From assembly GCF_009208585.1 (NCBI RefSeq), contig NZ_WFLN01000005.1, forward strand, positions 207,470 through 271,469: a DNA stretch of 64,000 nucleotides, in the 5' to 3' direction. Both the position numbers and the translations under genes were made by a program. The notes beneath the pieces were generated by a model, which was not told the DNA's origin, did no database searches, and worked only from the letters and a program-made list of their open reading frames with translations. The stretch comes from Fluviispira multicolorata. GTDB lineage: Bacteria > Bdellovibrionota_B > Oligoflexia > Silvanigrellales > Silvanigrellaceae. This document shows, in pieces, positions 18,154 to 27,204 of this stretch (position 1 is the stretch's first letter; every line of letters begins with the position of its first letter).

Positions 18154-19313
18154 TATTAACATTAATTATCTGCTTTGTTTTTTCACTTTTCCTTTGTATT
18201 TTTGTTTTGTCTCCATTGCTTTCTAATCGGAGTAAAGATATTTTAAATACGTCCTTTGAAGGTTTTAATAACTCTGAAGAACTTCTTAAAATAATTCAGC
18301 TTCGTGATGCTCTTTTTCAAAAATTAATATATGGGAAAAGTTTAAATAAAACTATTAATGAATATAGTAATGAAGATGCTCTTAAAGGAGTTGTTGCAAT
18401 CTGCAGTCGTTTACAAAAAGCAAGTTTGTCTTGGCAGCCAAAATCTTTAGAAGAGCCTATTGAAAAAAGAAATATTTCAGAAAAAGGATCCACTTCTTTT
18501 TCTTGTTTAATTTGTTGTTTCTTTATTTTATTTAGCTTTTTTCTCTTTTCTTCTACATTTGCATTTGAGAGTGAGAATAGCAGTCATTTTAATCAAGATA
18601 AGGTAACTGCTCCCAGTGATGTCGTCATTCCTCCTCCCACTATTTTGCCTGGGTCAAGTCACTGGATTCCTTCTGTGAATCAATTTATTTTAATGCCACT
18701 ACAAGGTAAACTATATGTATATTATGTGGGAATGTTCTCAAATATACATCAAGAAAAAGAAGCTAAAATACAAATTCCATTACCTAAAAACTTTCAAGAA
18801 TTAAAAATAAATGGCAATGAAAATATTGTCTTTGAGAAGAGTGAACACAGTTCTCCTATACTAAAATTCCCATTAACAATGGGTTTAAATCAATTGAGCG
18901 CAGAGTTTTCTCTATCTGCTTTTAATGGAAGTGTTGAGTGGTTAGCAAATGATTTAAAAATCTTACCTGGTTTTTCAATATTTATTATGCCTGAATATGT
19001 TGGAACTATTAGAAATTTATTTTCAATAGTGAGTGATAACTTTAATGTTTGGCCTCCTCGTATTTTACAAATTCCCGAAGATTATAAATCATTTGTAGGG
19101 GCAGATCCTTTTGGAAATAAAGCTGATGTGAAGTCACAGGATACGCAGCAAGCAAGACAATTGATCCGTGTTGGTAATGACCAATCACCTTATCCTTCAT
19201 TTGAAATAAAAGGAATTGTGCCACAAAGAACTCCGATTTATGTTCTAGCTTTGTTTTTTGCTTGTTTCTTATTTGGTTTGACATCCTTCTTTATAATTAA
19301 AACGTCAAAATAA
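18150..19313 (+). CDS. Membrane protein of the cytochrome c maturation cluster, possibly CcmI-like
   Basis: A 387-residue protein with an N-terminal membrane helix (about 2-24), a cytoplasmic helical segment with a Leu-rich zipper-like stretch, a second hydrophobic segment (about 118-138), a proline-rich exported part, and a C-terminal helix (about 361-382). The topology of an N-terminal helix plus a short charged helical domain recalls CcmI, and the ATG overlaps the ccmF-ccmH stop by 4 bases. No TPR motif is evident and the exported domain (about 140-355) is not one I recognise. The link to cytochrome c maturation rests on position. Confidence 0.5.
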   Translation: MILTLIICFVFSLFLCIFVLSPLLSNRSKDILNTSFEGFNNSEELLKIIQLRDALFQKLIYGKSLNKTINEYSNEDALKGVVAICSRLQKASLSWQPKSLEEPIEKRNISEKGSTSFSCLICCFFILFSFFLFSSTFAFESENSSHFNQDKVTAPSDVVIPPPTILPGSSHWIPSVNQFILMPLQGKLYVYYVGMFSNIHQEKEAKIQIPLPKNFQELKINGNENIVFEKSEHSSPILKFPLTMGLNQLSAEFSLSAFNGSVEWLANDLKILPGFSIFIMPEYVGTIRNLFSIVSDNFNVWPPRILQIPEDYKSFVGADPFGNKADVKSQDTQQARQLIRVGNDQSPYPSFEIKGIVPQRTPIYVLALFFACFLFGLTSFFIIKTSK

Positions 19314-19413
19314 TTACCAGACTTAAAGAAACTAAAAAAAAATCGGAAGCCTTCTTGCCCGCATGAATTCTGGTAGATACAATGTCATGTGTTGAACATG
19401 GAGGTTTCTTTTT

Positions 19414-19746
19414 ATGATACTAAATAGTGAATCAGTAGAACTTATTAGAGCAAACGCGCACCGTCTCGCCCAAACAATCCGTAGTAAAGACGATCTTGTC
19501 GATCTTGCAACTGCAAGTTCATTTGAACAAGTTTTTTCTGCTATTGAAACAATTCTTACAAATACTGAAATGTATTTTGATGATAATTTACTTATTCAAT
19601 TAGATGTTCAAACATGGCAAAGTTTTAAAGCCGTTTTACTTGTTTATACTCTAAATGTTGTAAATCGTCAGATTAATATTGCACGTGAAAATGAATTCAA
19701 TCAACAAGCCGGCCGCGATTTTGGAGCAAGTAGCACAAATATTTAA
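19414..19746 (+). CDS. Small conserved-looking protein of unknown function
   Basis: A 110-residue, mostly helical, soluble protein with no signal peptide or membrane segment. The ATG is preceded by a GGAGG site, so it is likely translated. It ends in a polar tail (QQAGRDFGASSTNI). It stands alone between the cytochrome c cluster and the porin gene. I do not recognise the family. Confidence 0.6.
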   Translation: MILNSESVELIRANAHRLAQTIRSKDDLVDLATASSFEQVFSAIETILTNTEMYFDDNLLIQLDVQTWQSFKAVLLVYTLNVVNRQINIARENEFNQQAGRDFGASSTNI

Positions 19747-19874
19747 TTAATTTGTGCTGCTTCCTCTTGCACTCTGATCTTGCCTCAAATATGATACCCA
19801 AAGAATTAAAGTTACATAGTTTTTTCGTTGAAGTGGTGATTTGTTTTTTAGTGTTACCTTATTGGAGGATTTAC

Positions 19875-21173
19875 ATGAAAAGCTTTCTCAAAACGATTTC
19901 GCTTGTTTCTCTTCTTTCGGTTCCAGTTCTTGCATTTGGGCAAAGTCCTACAGATATGTCGAATTTTTCGTTTCGTTTAAAGTTACAAACACGTTACGAT
20001 TTCTATGATACCTTCCGTAAAAATCAAATGGATATTTTTACGACGACTGCTCGTACTGGACTAAATTATAAATATAAAAATGTTTATGGAGTGATCGAAT
20101 TTCAAGGGGGCTCTGCTACAGATGCTTCGAGTGCAACTGCCAGTGCTTCAACATCAAATGGACAACAAGAATTATTTATTGTGCGCAGAGCAAATGTAGG
20201 TCTTGAGTTAGTTAAATCGGATCCTGCAACACTTGCATTTATAATTGGTCGTGATCACAATGTTTCTTCTATTGTTTATGCACCTGATGGTTTTTCTAAC
20301 TTAGTTGCGACAAATATTGATAATATTTCTGCTGCCAATAGCCAAGATGGTATTGCCTTAAAGTATAAAGGCAATTTTGATTTTGGAGGCGTTGATGCTC
20401 AGGTTGGTTATTATAATAACTTCCCAGTTGCAGTCCTTGCTGGTGGTAGTACAGGAACAACTTCACAAACTTCTCCCTTTGGAACAAATTCTAAAGGTGT
20501 TGGTGATGCCACTTATAATTCCCAATCAAAGTCAGGATCGCGTGCTATTGCTGCTCAAGTAGGAGCAAATGTGAAGGCTGCAGATGGGGTAGTTGAAGTA
20601 CGGGCTTTGTATAGCAGTCAACCTAATGCAGTTTTAACTTCAGGAGCAAGTACTTATACCTCTACAGACACAAGTAATATTGAAGCCTCGGTTGGTTATA
20701 ATTTTAAAAGCAACGAACTCAAGGGCGGTGTTTGGTTCCAGCAAGTTTCAATTGGAAAAACTCAATCCAGTACAGGTTCAATTGTGACGAACGATATTAC
20801 CTATGCCAATGGAGCGACTGATGACTCCTACACTGCGACAACAATTGGCTTGGGTGTGACGGGTAATTCAAATTTATTTGGACTCAATAGTTTATTAGTA
20901 AGTGGAGATTACCTAACATATGGACTCGGTTACCTAATGGTTTCAGGCCAAAATTTTTCTAATGGCGGAGGTTCAGGAGTCACTGCGTTTTCGAATCAGA
21001 GCGTTGATGTAAATATGATTAATATTGCCGCTGGATATACGCAAGGTGTGTATTCTTTAGAGCTTGACTATATTATGTCAAACGCAGATAAAGAGATTTA
21101 TGCTGGAACAGATGGCGCTCTTAATCAGAAAACGGCCAGTTTGTTTTATTTAGTAGGAACTATTGCGCTTTAA
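19875..21173 (+). CDS. Outer-membrane porin-like beta barrel
   Basis: A 432-residue protein. The chosen ATG at 19875 has TTGGAGG upstream and gives a clean signal peptide (MKSFLKTISLVSLLSVPVLA, then FGQ). A longer frame to a TTG at 19752 would bury that signal. The mature part is rich in Gly, Ser, Thr and Asn with alternating strands (FSFRLKLQTRYDFYDTFRKN, GVIEFQGG, VGLELVKSD, SLELDYIMSN) and ends LFYLVGTIAL. This is typical of a general or sugar-selective porin of about 16 strands. No specific family can be assigned. It is followed by a strong terminator and stands alone in its transcript. Confidence 0.75.
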   Translation: MKSFLKTISLVSLLSVPVLAFGQSPTDMSNFSFRLKLQTRYDFYDTFRKNQMDIFTTTARTGLNYKYKNVYGVIEFQGGSATDASSATASASTSNGQQELFIVRRANVGLELVKSDPATLAFIIGRDHNVSSIVYAPDGFSNLVATNIDNISAANSQDGIALKYKGNFDFGGVDAQVGYYNNFPVAVLAGGSTGTTSQTSPFGTNSKGVGDATYNSQSKSGSRAIAAQVGANVKAADGVVEVRALYSSQPNAVLTSGASTYTSTDTSNIEASVGYNFKSNELKGGVWFQQVSIGKTQSSTGSIVTNDITYANGATDDSYTATTIGLGVTGNSNLFGLNSLLVSGDYLTYGLGYLMVSGQNFSNGGGSGVTAFSNQSVDVNMINIAAGYTQGVYSLELDYIMSNADKEIYAGTDGALNQKTASLFYLVGTIAL

Positions 21174-21192
21174 TTCATTATTTAAACTCTAA

Positions 21193-21229
21193 TAAAAAAA
21201 GGCAAGGATTATTCCTTGCCTTTTTTTAT
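21193..21229. terminator. Bidirectional rho-independent terminator
   Basis: A perfect 8-bp stem GGCAAGGA / TCCTTGCC (21201-21208 and 21213-21220) with loop TTAT is flanked by an A-run on the left and a T-run on the right. It lies between the porin gene (plus) and the SIS-domain gene (minus) and can end transcription from both sides. Confidence 0.92.
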
Positions 21230-21257
21230 TAGAAAACTTATTTAAGTAAAAAGATAA

Positions 21258-22316
21258 TCATACTGTGCTTGTAACCTTATTTAAATTTTCTGGTTTGTCT
21301 GGATTTCTTCCTTTGCTGAGAGCTAATTTTGCGGCAAAGGGATAAAAGGTGTTAATGAGTGAAATACAATCACACAGTGGGTGAACTGAGTTTTGGGTTG
21401 GTATGAGAATAGGATTTTTCTTTAATTTTAAATCATCTAAATTTAAGATATTTTGAGCACCAATAAGAATCATTTGCGCATTTTTTTCATCGATTTTTTC
21501 AATAAGTTTTAACATACTGCTATAAGTCGCATCTTTTTGCAGATATATAATTACGGGACAGTTTTTTTGAATCAACTCAAATGGGCCATGTAAAATTTCG
21601 GCACCGCTAAAGGCTTCGGCATGGAGTCCACAGGTTTCTTTAAGTTTCAAAGCAGATTCAAGAGCGATTGGAAATCCAAAACCTCGACCTAGTACTAAGA
21701 CATTTTGTTCACCTTTTAAAATATCAATAGCTGAACTTAAAGAAACATCTTTTTTTGTATTTAATATTATAGGTAAATCATGAAGATATTGTTTTAATTC
21801 GCCATGAAAAGTCCACTCAGCAATAAATTGGATTATTCTAGAAAGTGAAGCAATGTAGCTTTTGGTGGCTGCAACAGAGTTTTCTTTTCCTGCAAGAAGA
21901 GGAATATTGTATTCACTTTCTTTTGCAAGCGGAGAATGTTCTTCATTTACAAAAGATAAGGTTACAGCGCCGTGTTTTCTTGCATATGAAAGACTTTCTA
22001 TAAGATCTTCACTTTTTCCTGACTGAGAAATACTTATAATAAGACTGTTTTTATAATTTAATTTTGATTTATAAAGTGTATGAATTGAAGGAGATATAGT
22101 TGCGGTGAGAATGCCCACATGAGTTTCAAAAGCATATTTTGCGAATGCAGCTGCATGATCGGAGCTTCCGCGTGCAATTGTACCGATAAAGGGAGGAGGA
22201 TCTTTTTTTAATCTTTTAACGATATCTGCAAAAATATCCAAATTTGACTTTAATTGGTTTTCTATTATGGAAGCTGATTCTTGTGTCTCTGACTCCATAA
22301 GGGTTAAATTAGTCAT
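21258..22316 (-). CDS. SIS-domain protein, NagB-II type glucosamine-6-phosphate deaminase
   Basis: A 352-residue protein of two SIS domains and no glutaminase domain. The first SIS domain has TIARGSSDHAAAFAKY, SISQSGKSEDLI and AVAATKSYIASLS. The second has VLGRGFGFPIALESALKLKE and GLHAEAFSGAEILHGPFELI. This is the layout of the isomerase half of GlmS and of the NagB-II deaminases described in Shewanella, which turn glucosamine-6-phosphate into fructose-6-phosphate and ammonia. The absence of the N-terminal glutaminase argues for deamination. nagA, a NagK-type kinase and a NagP-like carrier are also in this window, which supports the role. GGAG lies 5 bases before the ATG. sohB and dsbD lie upstream on the same strand. 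Confidence 0.72.
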   Translation of the reverse strand: MTNLTLMESETQESASIIENQLKSNLDIFADIVKRLKKDPPPFIGTIARGSSDHAAAFAKYAFETHVGILTATISPSIHTLYKSKLNYKNSLIISISQSGKSEDLIESLSYARKHGAVTLSFVNEEHSPLAKESEYNIPLLAGKENSVAATKSYIASLSRIIQFIAEWTFHGELKQYLHDLPIILNTKKDVSLSSAIDILKGEQNVLVLGRGFGFPIALESALKLKETCGLHAEAFSGAEILHGPFELIQKNCPVIIYLQKDATYSSMLKLIEKIDEKNAQMILIGAQNILNLDDLKLKKNPILIPTQNSVHPLCDCISLINTFYPFAAKLALSKGRNPDKPENLNKVTSTV

Positions 22317-22327
22317 TCATTCTCCAG

Positions 22328-23380
22328 TTACATTAAAAGGGGATATTTTTGTTGGCTCTTAGAAAGATTTTTATCGATCAATAATGATATCAGTGCAGCT
22401 GCTGTTCCTGTTAGTTTATCTTTGAAAGATTCTTTTTTTGGAGTAAAAATATGAAAAATGTCATACTTCTGACTTGCTTCAAGGAGATAGTCATCGCTTG
22501 TTTTAATTTCATCAACTAAATTTAATTCCAACGCCTGTGTGCCATACCAATATTCTCCAGTCGCAACAACACTCATGTCTAAGCTTGCTCTGTATTTTTT
22601 AATATGATTTTTAAAGAGTTCATGAGTGTCTTCAAGTTGCTCTTGGAATTTTGCTTTACCTTTTTCGGTAATTTCTCCAAGTGGTGTGACGGTTCTTTTG
22701 TATTCTCCAGCGGTCATTTCGAGATAATCAATATCATTTTTACGTAACAATTTATTTAAATTTGGCAAGCTTGCAACCACTCCAATTGATCCGATAATTG
22801 CAAATGGAGCAGCTATTATTTTATCAGCTAAACATGCCATCATATATCCACCGCTGGCTGCAACTTTATCAACGCAGATTGTTAAAGGAATATTATGTTC
22901 GCGAATGCGGGCAAGTTGAGAGGAGGCTAAGCCATAGGAATGCACCATACCACCAGGGCTTTCGAGTCTAACAATGATCTCATCAATTGGTCTTGCCGCT
23001 TGTAATAGTGCCGTGACTTGTTCGCGAAAAGCTGTAACGGCGCTTGCGGCAACATCTCCGTTAAAGTCGAGAACAAAAATTCTTTTTGGTTTTTCGGTTA
23101 TCGGAGATTTTTTATCTGTTTTCTTTTTTGCCTTATTCTCTTCTTTTTCTTTTTTTTCAATTGCTTTTAACTCTTCGGAAGTTAATATTTCATTTAATAT
23201 TTTTTCTTTGTTTGCTTTAAAATTTTCATTTATATTTTTAATATTAATTTTAACGTTATTATTTAATTTATTCTTTTTTAAAACAATCAGAGCTATAATT
23301 GCAAAAAAAAGTAAAAATAGTCCAAGTACGCCAAGTCCACTTAAAGTTAATTGAAACCAAGAAAACAAATTATTAGACAT
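22328..23380 (-). CDS. sohB: SohB-like membrane serine protease (peptidase S49)
   Basis: A 350-residue protein with one N-terminal membrane helix (about 10-33), a Lys-rich linker (about 40-95) and an S49 protease domain. The domain has VRLESPGGMVHSYGLASSQL, nucleophile serine in AASGGYMMACLADKI, and the general-base lysine in GEYKRTVTPLGE. The layout matches SohB, an SppA relative of about 350 residues that cleaves in or near the membrane. Its substrate is unknown. It lies 11 bases upstream of the NagB-II gene and 10 bases downstream of dsbD, so the three probably form one transcript. Confidence 0.88.
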   Translation of the reverse strand: MSNNLFSWFQLTLSGLGVLGLFLLFFAIIALIVLKKNKLNNNVKINIKNINENFKANKEKILNEILTSEELKAIEKKEKEENKAKKKTDKKSPITEKPKRIFVLDFNGDVAASAVTAFREQVTALLQAARPIDEIIVRLESPGGMVHSYGLASSQLARIREHNIPLTICVDKVAASGGYMMACLADKIIAAPFAIIGSIGVVASLPNLNKLLRKNDIDYLEMTAGEYKRTVTPLGEITEKGKAKFQEQLEDTHELFKNHIKKYRASLDMSVVATGEYWYGTQALELNLVDEIKTSDDYLLEASQKYDIFHIFTPKKESFKDKLTGTAAALISLLIDKNLSKSQQKYPLLM

Positions 23381-23390
23381 ATATCTCTTT

Positions 23391-25352
23391 CTATAAATGT
23401 TTATTGTTAGAAATGCGGTTTGCTGTTTCTATAATTTTTTGGGTTGAAACAATTCCTTGATATAAAACATCAGGAGTTTCGTTAAAGGATGCAGTGCTAT
23501 TAAAAAATCCAAAAGCCGGTAAGCCAACAATTCCCCAGCGATTGATTAGAATTTGAAGATCAGAAGGGCTGTCGGTATAGTTTAATTGAACAGCAATAAA
23601 ATGGGTATTAATTAGATCAACTAATTCTTTATTATGCCAAGTTGTTTTTTTCATTTCAAGACAAGCTGTGCACCACTCTGCCCAAACATCAAAAATAATA
23701 GGTTTTTTAGTTTTAATTGCGAGTTTTTTAGCGTCGTCAAAATTTTTAATCCAATGGATGGAAGAATCAATTTGTGTGTCCACTCTTTCAGAAGAATTAT
23801 TATTTAAAATAAAACTGCTTGTAGTTGCTAAAGTCAACCATAAGGCTAAAATTGAGCAACATATTATCAAGCCAATTTTAGATAGTTTTCCAATAATATT
23901 TATTTTTATGAATAATAAACAAAAAACAAGTGAGAGCAAAATTAAAATAATAATATTTAAAAAATTTGGTTTATAAAATAAATTTTGCAGAATAGTTATA
24001 TTTTGCAGAAAATTTCTTAAATAATAAATAGATAAAGCAAACATAAGTGATGCAAAAAATATTTTTGTAAAGTTTATAAGCTTAGGAAAGCGGGGAAGTT
24101 TAGAGATTTTCTGTCCAAAAATTCCTAATATTAAATAAGGAAGTCCAAATCCAACTGCAAAAAAGAACATGTAGGTAAAACCGGTGATAGGATTTTTATT
24201 TTGAGCAACTAAAACGAGGATCATGCTGAGCACGGGTCCTGTACAAGGCGCTGAAATAAATCCAGAAACAGCTCCCATAGTTCCTACTGCAATACGAGGG
24301 TATTTATCGGCAAGAGGAATTTTATGAGCAATATTTTGCAGAAAACTTAAATTAAAAAAACCAAGCATGGAAAGACCGAGGGCAAACATAATAAATGCTA
24401 TAATAAAATTCACAATAGGGTTTGCAAGTTGGGAGCCAAAGATGTTTCCTGACATTCCTGCAAAAACACCTAATAATGAATAAGTCATAACCATTCCAAA
24501 GACATAAATTGCAGGCAAAGTGATGGAATGAAATTTTTTATTTTGCGATTTTTTTGTTCCAAACTGGCTTAAGACATTTAAAGTAATAGGTATCATAGGG
24601 TAAACACATGGAGTTAAATTCATTAGTAAGCCTGCTAAAAATAATGCAGGGAAAAGTATAAAGCTGCCAAAACCTAAAGCTTGTTGAATTTTTAGTGCAA
24701 GGCTATCATGCATATTTGTAATTTTATTTGAAATTTCCTGATTCTGAACGACATTTTCATTTTGATTATTGTTTGATTTTTCAGAATAATGAGTTGCTTT
24801 ATTATTTTGCGGCTCAAAATAAAGATCATCTTTAATCTCTTGGGCAAATCCATTTCCACTGAGAGGTAATATGAGCTTTGTTGGGACAAGGCATATTGAA
24901 CTTGAGCAAGATTGCACTTCTATTTCAATTTTATCGTTGTGCGAAAATGCTCTATAATTTTTTAATGTAAATAGAGTGCCAGATTGAAAAATTCTTTTAT
25001 TTTTTTTATAAAATGGATCTTTATATTCGATGGATGGTTTATTGGGAGTATATGATATTTCATATGGAAAGCTATTTTTAGGCACAATATTAAATTTTAA
25101 TTTATCTTCATATATTTTAAAGTTATTTTTTGTTTTTAATAGAATATTAATATTATTTTCAGTTAAATTATTGTCACGGTGAATTTGAAATTTTACTACA
25201 TCCGTGATTTTGACTGCAGAGTTTTCAATTGATCTTTTATCTTGATAAAATGACTCATTGGTAGCATTTACTTGAAAAGTATAGAGGAAAAGATAAGTTA
25301 ATATAAAATATAAAATAGGATTGAAATTTTTTTTTGAAATTTTTTTAGTCAT
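23391..25352 (-). CDS. dsbD: Thiol:disulfide interchange protein DsbD
   Basis: A 653-residue protein with the three DsbD parts. A signal peptide (about 12-30) leads to an N-terminal periplasmic domain with the Cys pair region QSCSSSICLVPTKL. The transmembrane domain (about 8 helices, 215-510) has the redox cysteines in LMNLTPCVYPMIPI and FISAPCTGPVLSMI. The C-terminal thioredoxin-like domain has DVWAEWCTACLEMKKTTW (CxxC). DsbD carries electrons from cytoplasmic thioredoxin to the periplasm, including to CcmH for cytochrome c thiol reduction, which fits the CcmF-CcmH gene nearby. It is the first gene of the dsbD-sohB-nagB-II group. Confidence 0.92.
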   Translation of the reverse strand: MTKKISKKNFNPILYFILTYLFLYTFQVNATNESFYQDKRSIENSAVKITDVVKFQIHRDNNLTENNINILLKTKNNFKIYEDKLKFNIVPKNSFPYEISYTPNKPSIEYKDPFYKKNKRIFQSGTLFTLKNYRAFSHNDKIEIEVQSCSSSICLVPTKLILPLSGNGFAQEIKDDLYFEPQNNKATHYSEKSNNNQNENVVQNQEISNKITNMHDSLALKIQQALGFGSFILFPALFLAGLLMNLTPCVYPMIPITLNVLSQFGTKKSQNKKFHSITLPAIYVFGMVMTYSLLGVFAGMSGNIFGSQLANPIVNFIIAFIMFALGLSMLGFFNLSFLQNIAHKIPLADKYPRIAVGTMGAVSGFISAPCTGPVLSMILVLVAQNKNPITGFTYMFFFAVGFGLPYLILGIFGQKISKLPRFPKLINFTKIFFASLMFALSIYYLRNFLQNITILQNLFYKPNFLNIIILILLSLVFCLLFIKINIIGKLSKIGLIICCSILALWLTLATTSSFILNNNSSERVDTQIDSSIHWIKNFDDAKKLAIKTKKPIIFDVWAEWCTACLEMKKTTWHNKELVDLINTHFIAVQLNYTDSPSDLQILINRWGIVGLPAFGFFNSTASFNETPDVLYQGIVSTQKIIETANRISNNKHL

Positions 25353-25458
25353 GACTCGCCTCTATTTCTTTACTAAAATTGACCAAACGCATAAGCATGA
25401 GTAGATTAGCACAGCCCTTCGCAAATTAAAACGAAGGAAAACTTTGGAGAAGTATATT

Positions 25459-27204
25459 ATGAGTCTTTCAAATTCTTTTAAATTAAAGCGTATTTCTAAA
25501 CCACAAAATAATTTAAAAATACTCACAATTGTTATGGACGGAGTGGGCTTTACCAATCCAAACTCAAATATAACAGCTGAGCTTTCAAAAAATCAGGGCA
25601 TTCTCCCTTCTGAAGCCTTTTCATTAGGAAATGCTGTAAATGCTGCTTATACTCCTCATTTAAATCAACTTATTTCAAGTTCATTGTTTCGTACCATCAA
25701 AGCGCATGGAACATCCGTTGGTTTACCAACGGACGATGATATGGGCAATAGTGAAGTGGGTCATAATGCTTTGGGTGCAGGACGTGTGTTCACTCAAGGA
25801 GCAAAACTCGTGAACACTGCAATTGAGTCAGGCGGCTTGTTTGCTGGCAATGCATGGAAATGTACAGTTGCGCGTGAAGAATTAAAAAATGGTTCTAAAG
25901 CACTGCATTTATGTGGTCTCTTTTCTGATGGAAATGTTCATAGTCATATTGATCATCTTTTTGCATTAATTATTGGAGCAAAGAAAGAAGGTATTAAGAA
26001 AGTTTGTTTGCATCTTTTATTAGATGGGCGTGATGTCGGACCTTTAACTGCAACAGAGTATATCGAAAAGCTTAATCAATTTTTAAATAAAGTAAATTCA
26101 AATGAATTTGAATGTTTGGTTGCTTCGGGGGGAGGACGTACATTTGTAACTATGGATCGTTATGAAAGCGATTGGAGCATTGTAGAACGCGGATATAATG
26201 CTCATGTATTGGGTGATGCACGTTATTTTACTTCCTTACTTGAAGCGGTTGAAGTTCTACGTTCAGAAAAAAATTATTACGATCAAGACTTGCCTCCTTT
26301 TGTTTTAGTAAAAGATGGAGTTCCATTAGGTGTTGTTGAAGATAATGATAGTTTTATCTTTTTTAATTTTAGGGGCGATCGAGCAATAGAAATCACCCGT
26401 GCATTAACAGAAGATAATTTTACACCCTTTCAAAGAAAAAGATTTCCAAAAGTCCATTATGCTGGAATGATGCAATATGATGGAGATCTCAAACTACCTG
26501 AAATATTTTTAGTCCAACCTCCGGCAATTGATCAAACAATGACAGAGTTATTAAGTTCAGCGGGAGTAAAGCAGTTTGCTTGCAGTGAAACACAAAAATA
26601 TGGGCATGTTACTTATTTTTGGAATGGCAATCGCAGCGGAAAATTTGATCCAAGTCTAGAGAATTATATTGAAATCACATCGGATCTTTTTCCATTTCAA
26701 GAAAGACCTTGGATGAAGTCTGCAGAAATTGCTGATGTAACAATTAAACAAATGTATGAAAACTCATTTGAAATTGGGCGTATTAATTTTGCCAATGGTG
26801 ATATGGTCGGTCATTCTGGTGATTTCGCAGCAGCAGTGCTTTCAGTGGCAGCAGTTGACTTAGCATTGGGTCGAATTATGAAGGCAGCTAAAGAAACAAA
26901 TACAATATTAATAGTTACAGCAGATCATGGCAATGCAGATGAGATGTTTGAACTCGATAAGAAAACTAAAAAAGTAGTTAAAGATAAAAATGGTGTAGCA
27001 AAAGTGAAAACAAGTCATACACTTTCGCCTGTGCCTTTTGCAATATTTAACGAAGAGGCTCTTGAAAAAAATATTAAACTTAAAGATAATTTTGCAAATG
27101 CAGGGCTTTCAAATATTGCAGCAACCGTGTTAGAACTTGCAGGATTCGAAGCCCCCCATTTTTACGACCCTTCATTGATTTCATTTTCAGAAAAAAAAAA
27201 CTAA
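25459..27204 (+). CDS. gpmI: 2,3-bisphosphoglycerate-independent phosphoglycerate mutase, eukaryote-type
   Basis: A 581-residue enzyme that interconverts 3- and 2-phosphoglycerate using two Mn ions. Visible motifs are TIVMDGVGF (metal Asp), GLPTDDDMGNSEVGHNALG with the phospho-serine at about 98, HLLLDGRDVGP, GRTFVTMDRYESDW, FFNFRGDRAIEITRAL, NGDMVGHSGDF and VTADHGNADEM. The long form and the DDDMGNSEVGHNALGAGR wording resemble plant and trypanosomatid enzymes more than the roughly 510-residue Bacillus/E. coli form. ATG at 25459 is chosen because TTGGAG lies 8 bases before it. The gene ends in a run of ten A followed by CTAA. The MazG frame is exactly -1 to it there. Confidence 0.92.
   Translation: MSLSNSFKLKRISKPQNNLKILTIVMDGVGFTNPNSNITAELSKNQGILPSEAFSLGNAVNAAYTPHLNQLISSSLFRTIKAHGTSVGLPTDDDMGNSEVGHNALGAGRVFTQGAKLVNTAIESGGLFAGNAWKCTVAREELKNGSKALHLCGLFSDGNVHSHIDHLFALIIGAKKEGIKKVCLHLLLDGRDVGPLTATEYIEKLNQFLNKVNSNEFECLVASGGGRTFVTMDRYESDWSIVERGYNAHVLGDARYFTSLLEAVEVLRSEKNYYDQDLPPFVLVKDGVPLGVVEDNDSFIFFNFRGDRAIEITRALTEDNFTPFQRKRFPKVHYAGMMQYDGDLKLPEIFLVQPPAIDQTMTELLSSAGVKQFACSETQKYGHVTYFWNGNRSGKFDPSLENYIEITSDLFPFQERPWMKSAEIADVTIKQMYENSFEIGRINFANGDMVGHSGDFAAAVLSVAAVDLALGRIMKAAKETNTILIVTADHGNADEMFELDKKTKKVVKDKNGVAKVKTSHTLSPVPFAIFNEEALEKNIKLKDNFANAGLSNIAATVLELAGFEAPHFYDPSLISFSEKKN
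27191..27204 (+). promoter_or_regulatory. Candidate frameshift or slippage site at the gpmI stop (A10-C-TAA)
   Basis: Ten consecutive A (27191-27200) are followed by CTAA. In the gpmI frame it reads GAA AAA AAA AAC TAA and contains the heptamer A AAA AAC. A -1 shift, or one extra A from polymerase slippage, moves ribosomes past the TAA straight into the MazG frame (CTA AAA GCT ...). No Shine-Dalgarno-like stimulator is seen just upstream and no strong stem just downstream. Transcriptional slippage or a homopolymer sequencing error is therefore at least as likely as programmed -1 ribosomal frameshifting. Confidence 0.5.
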
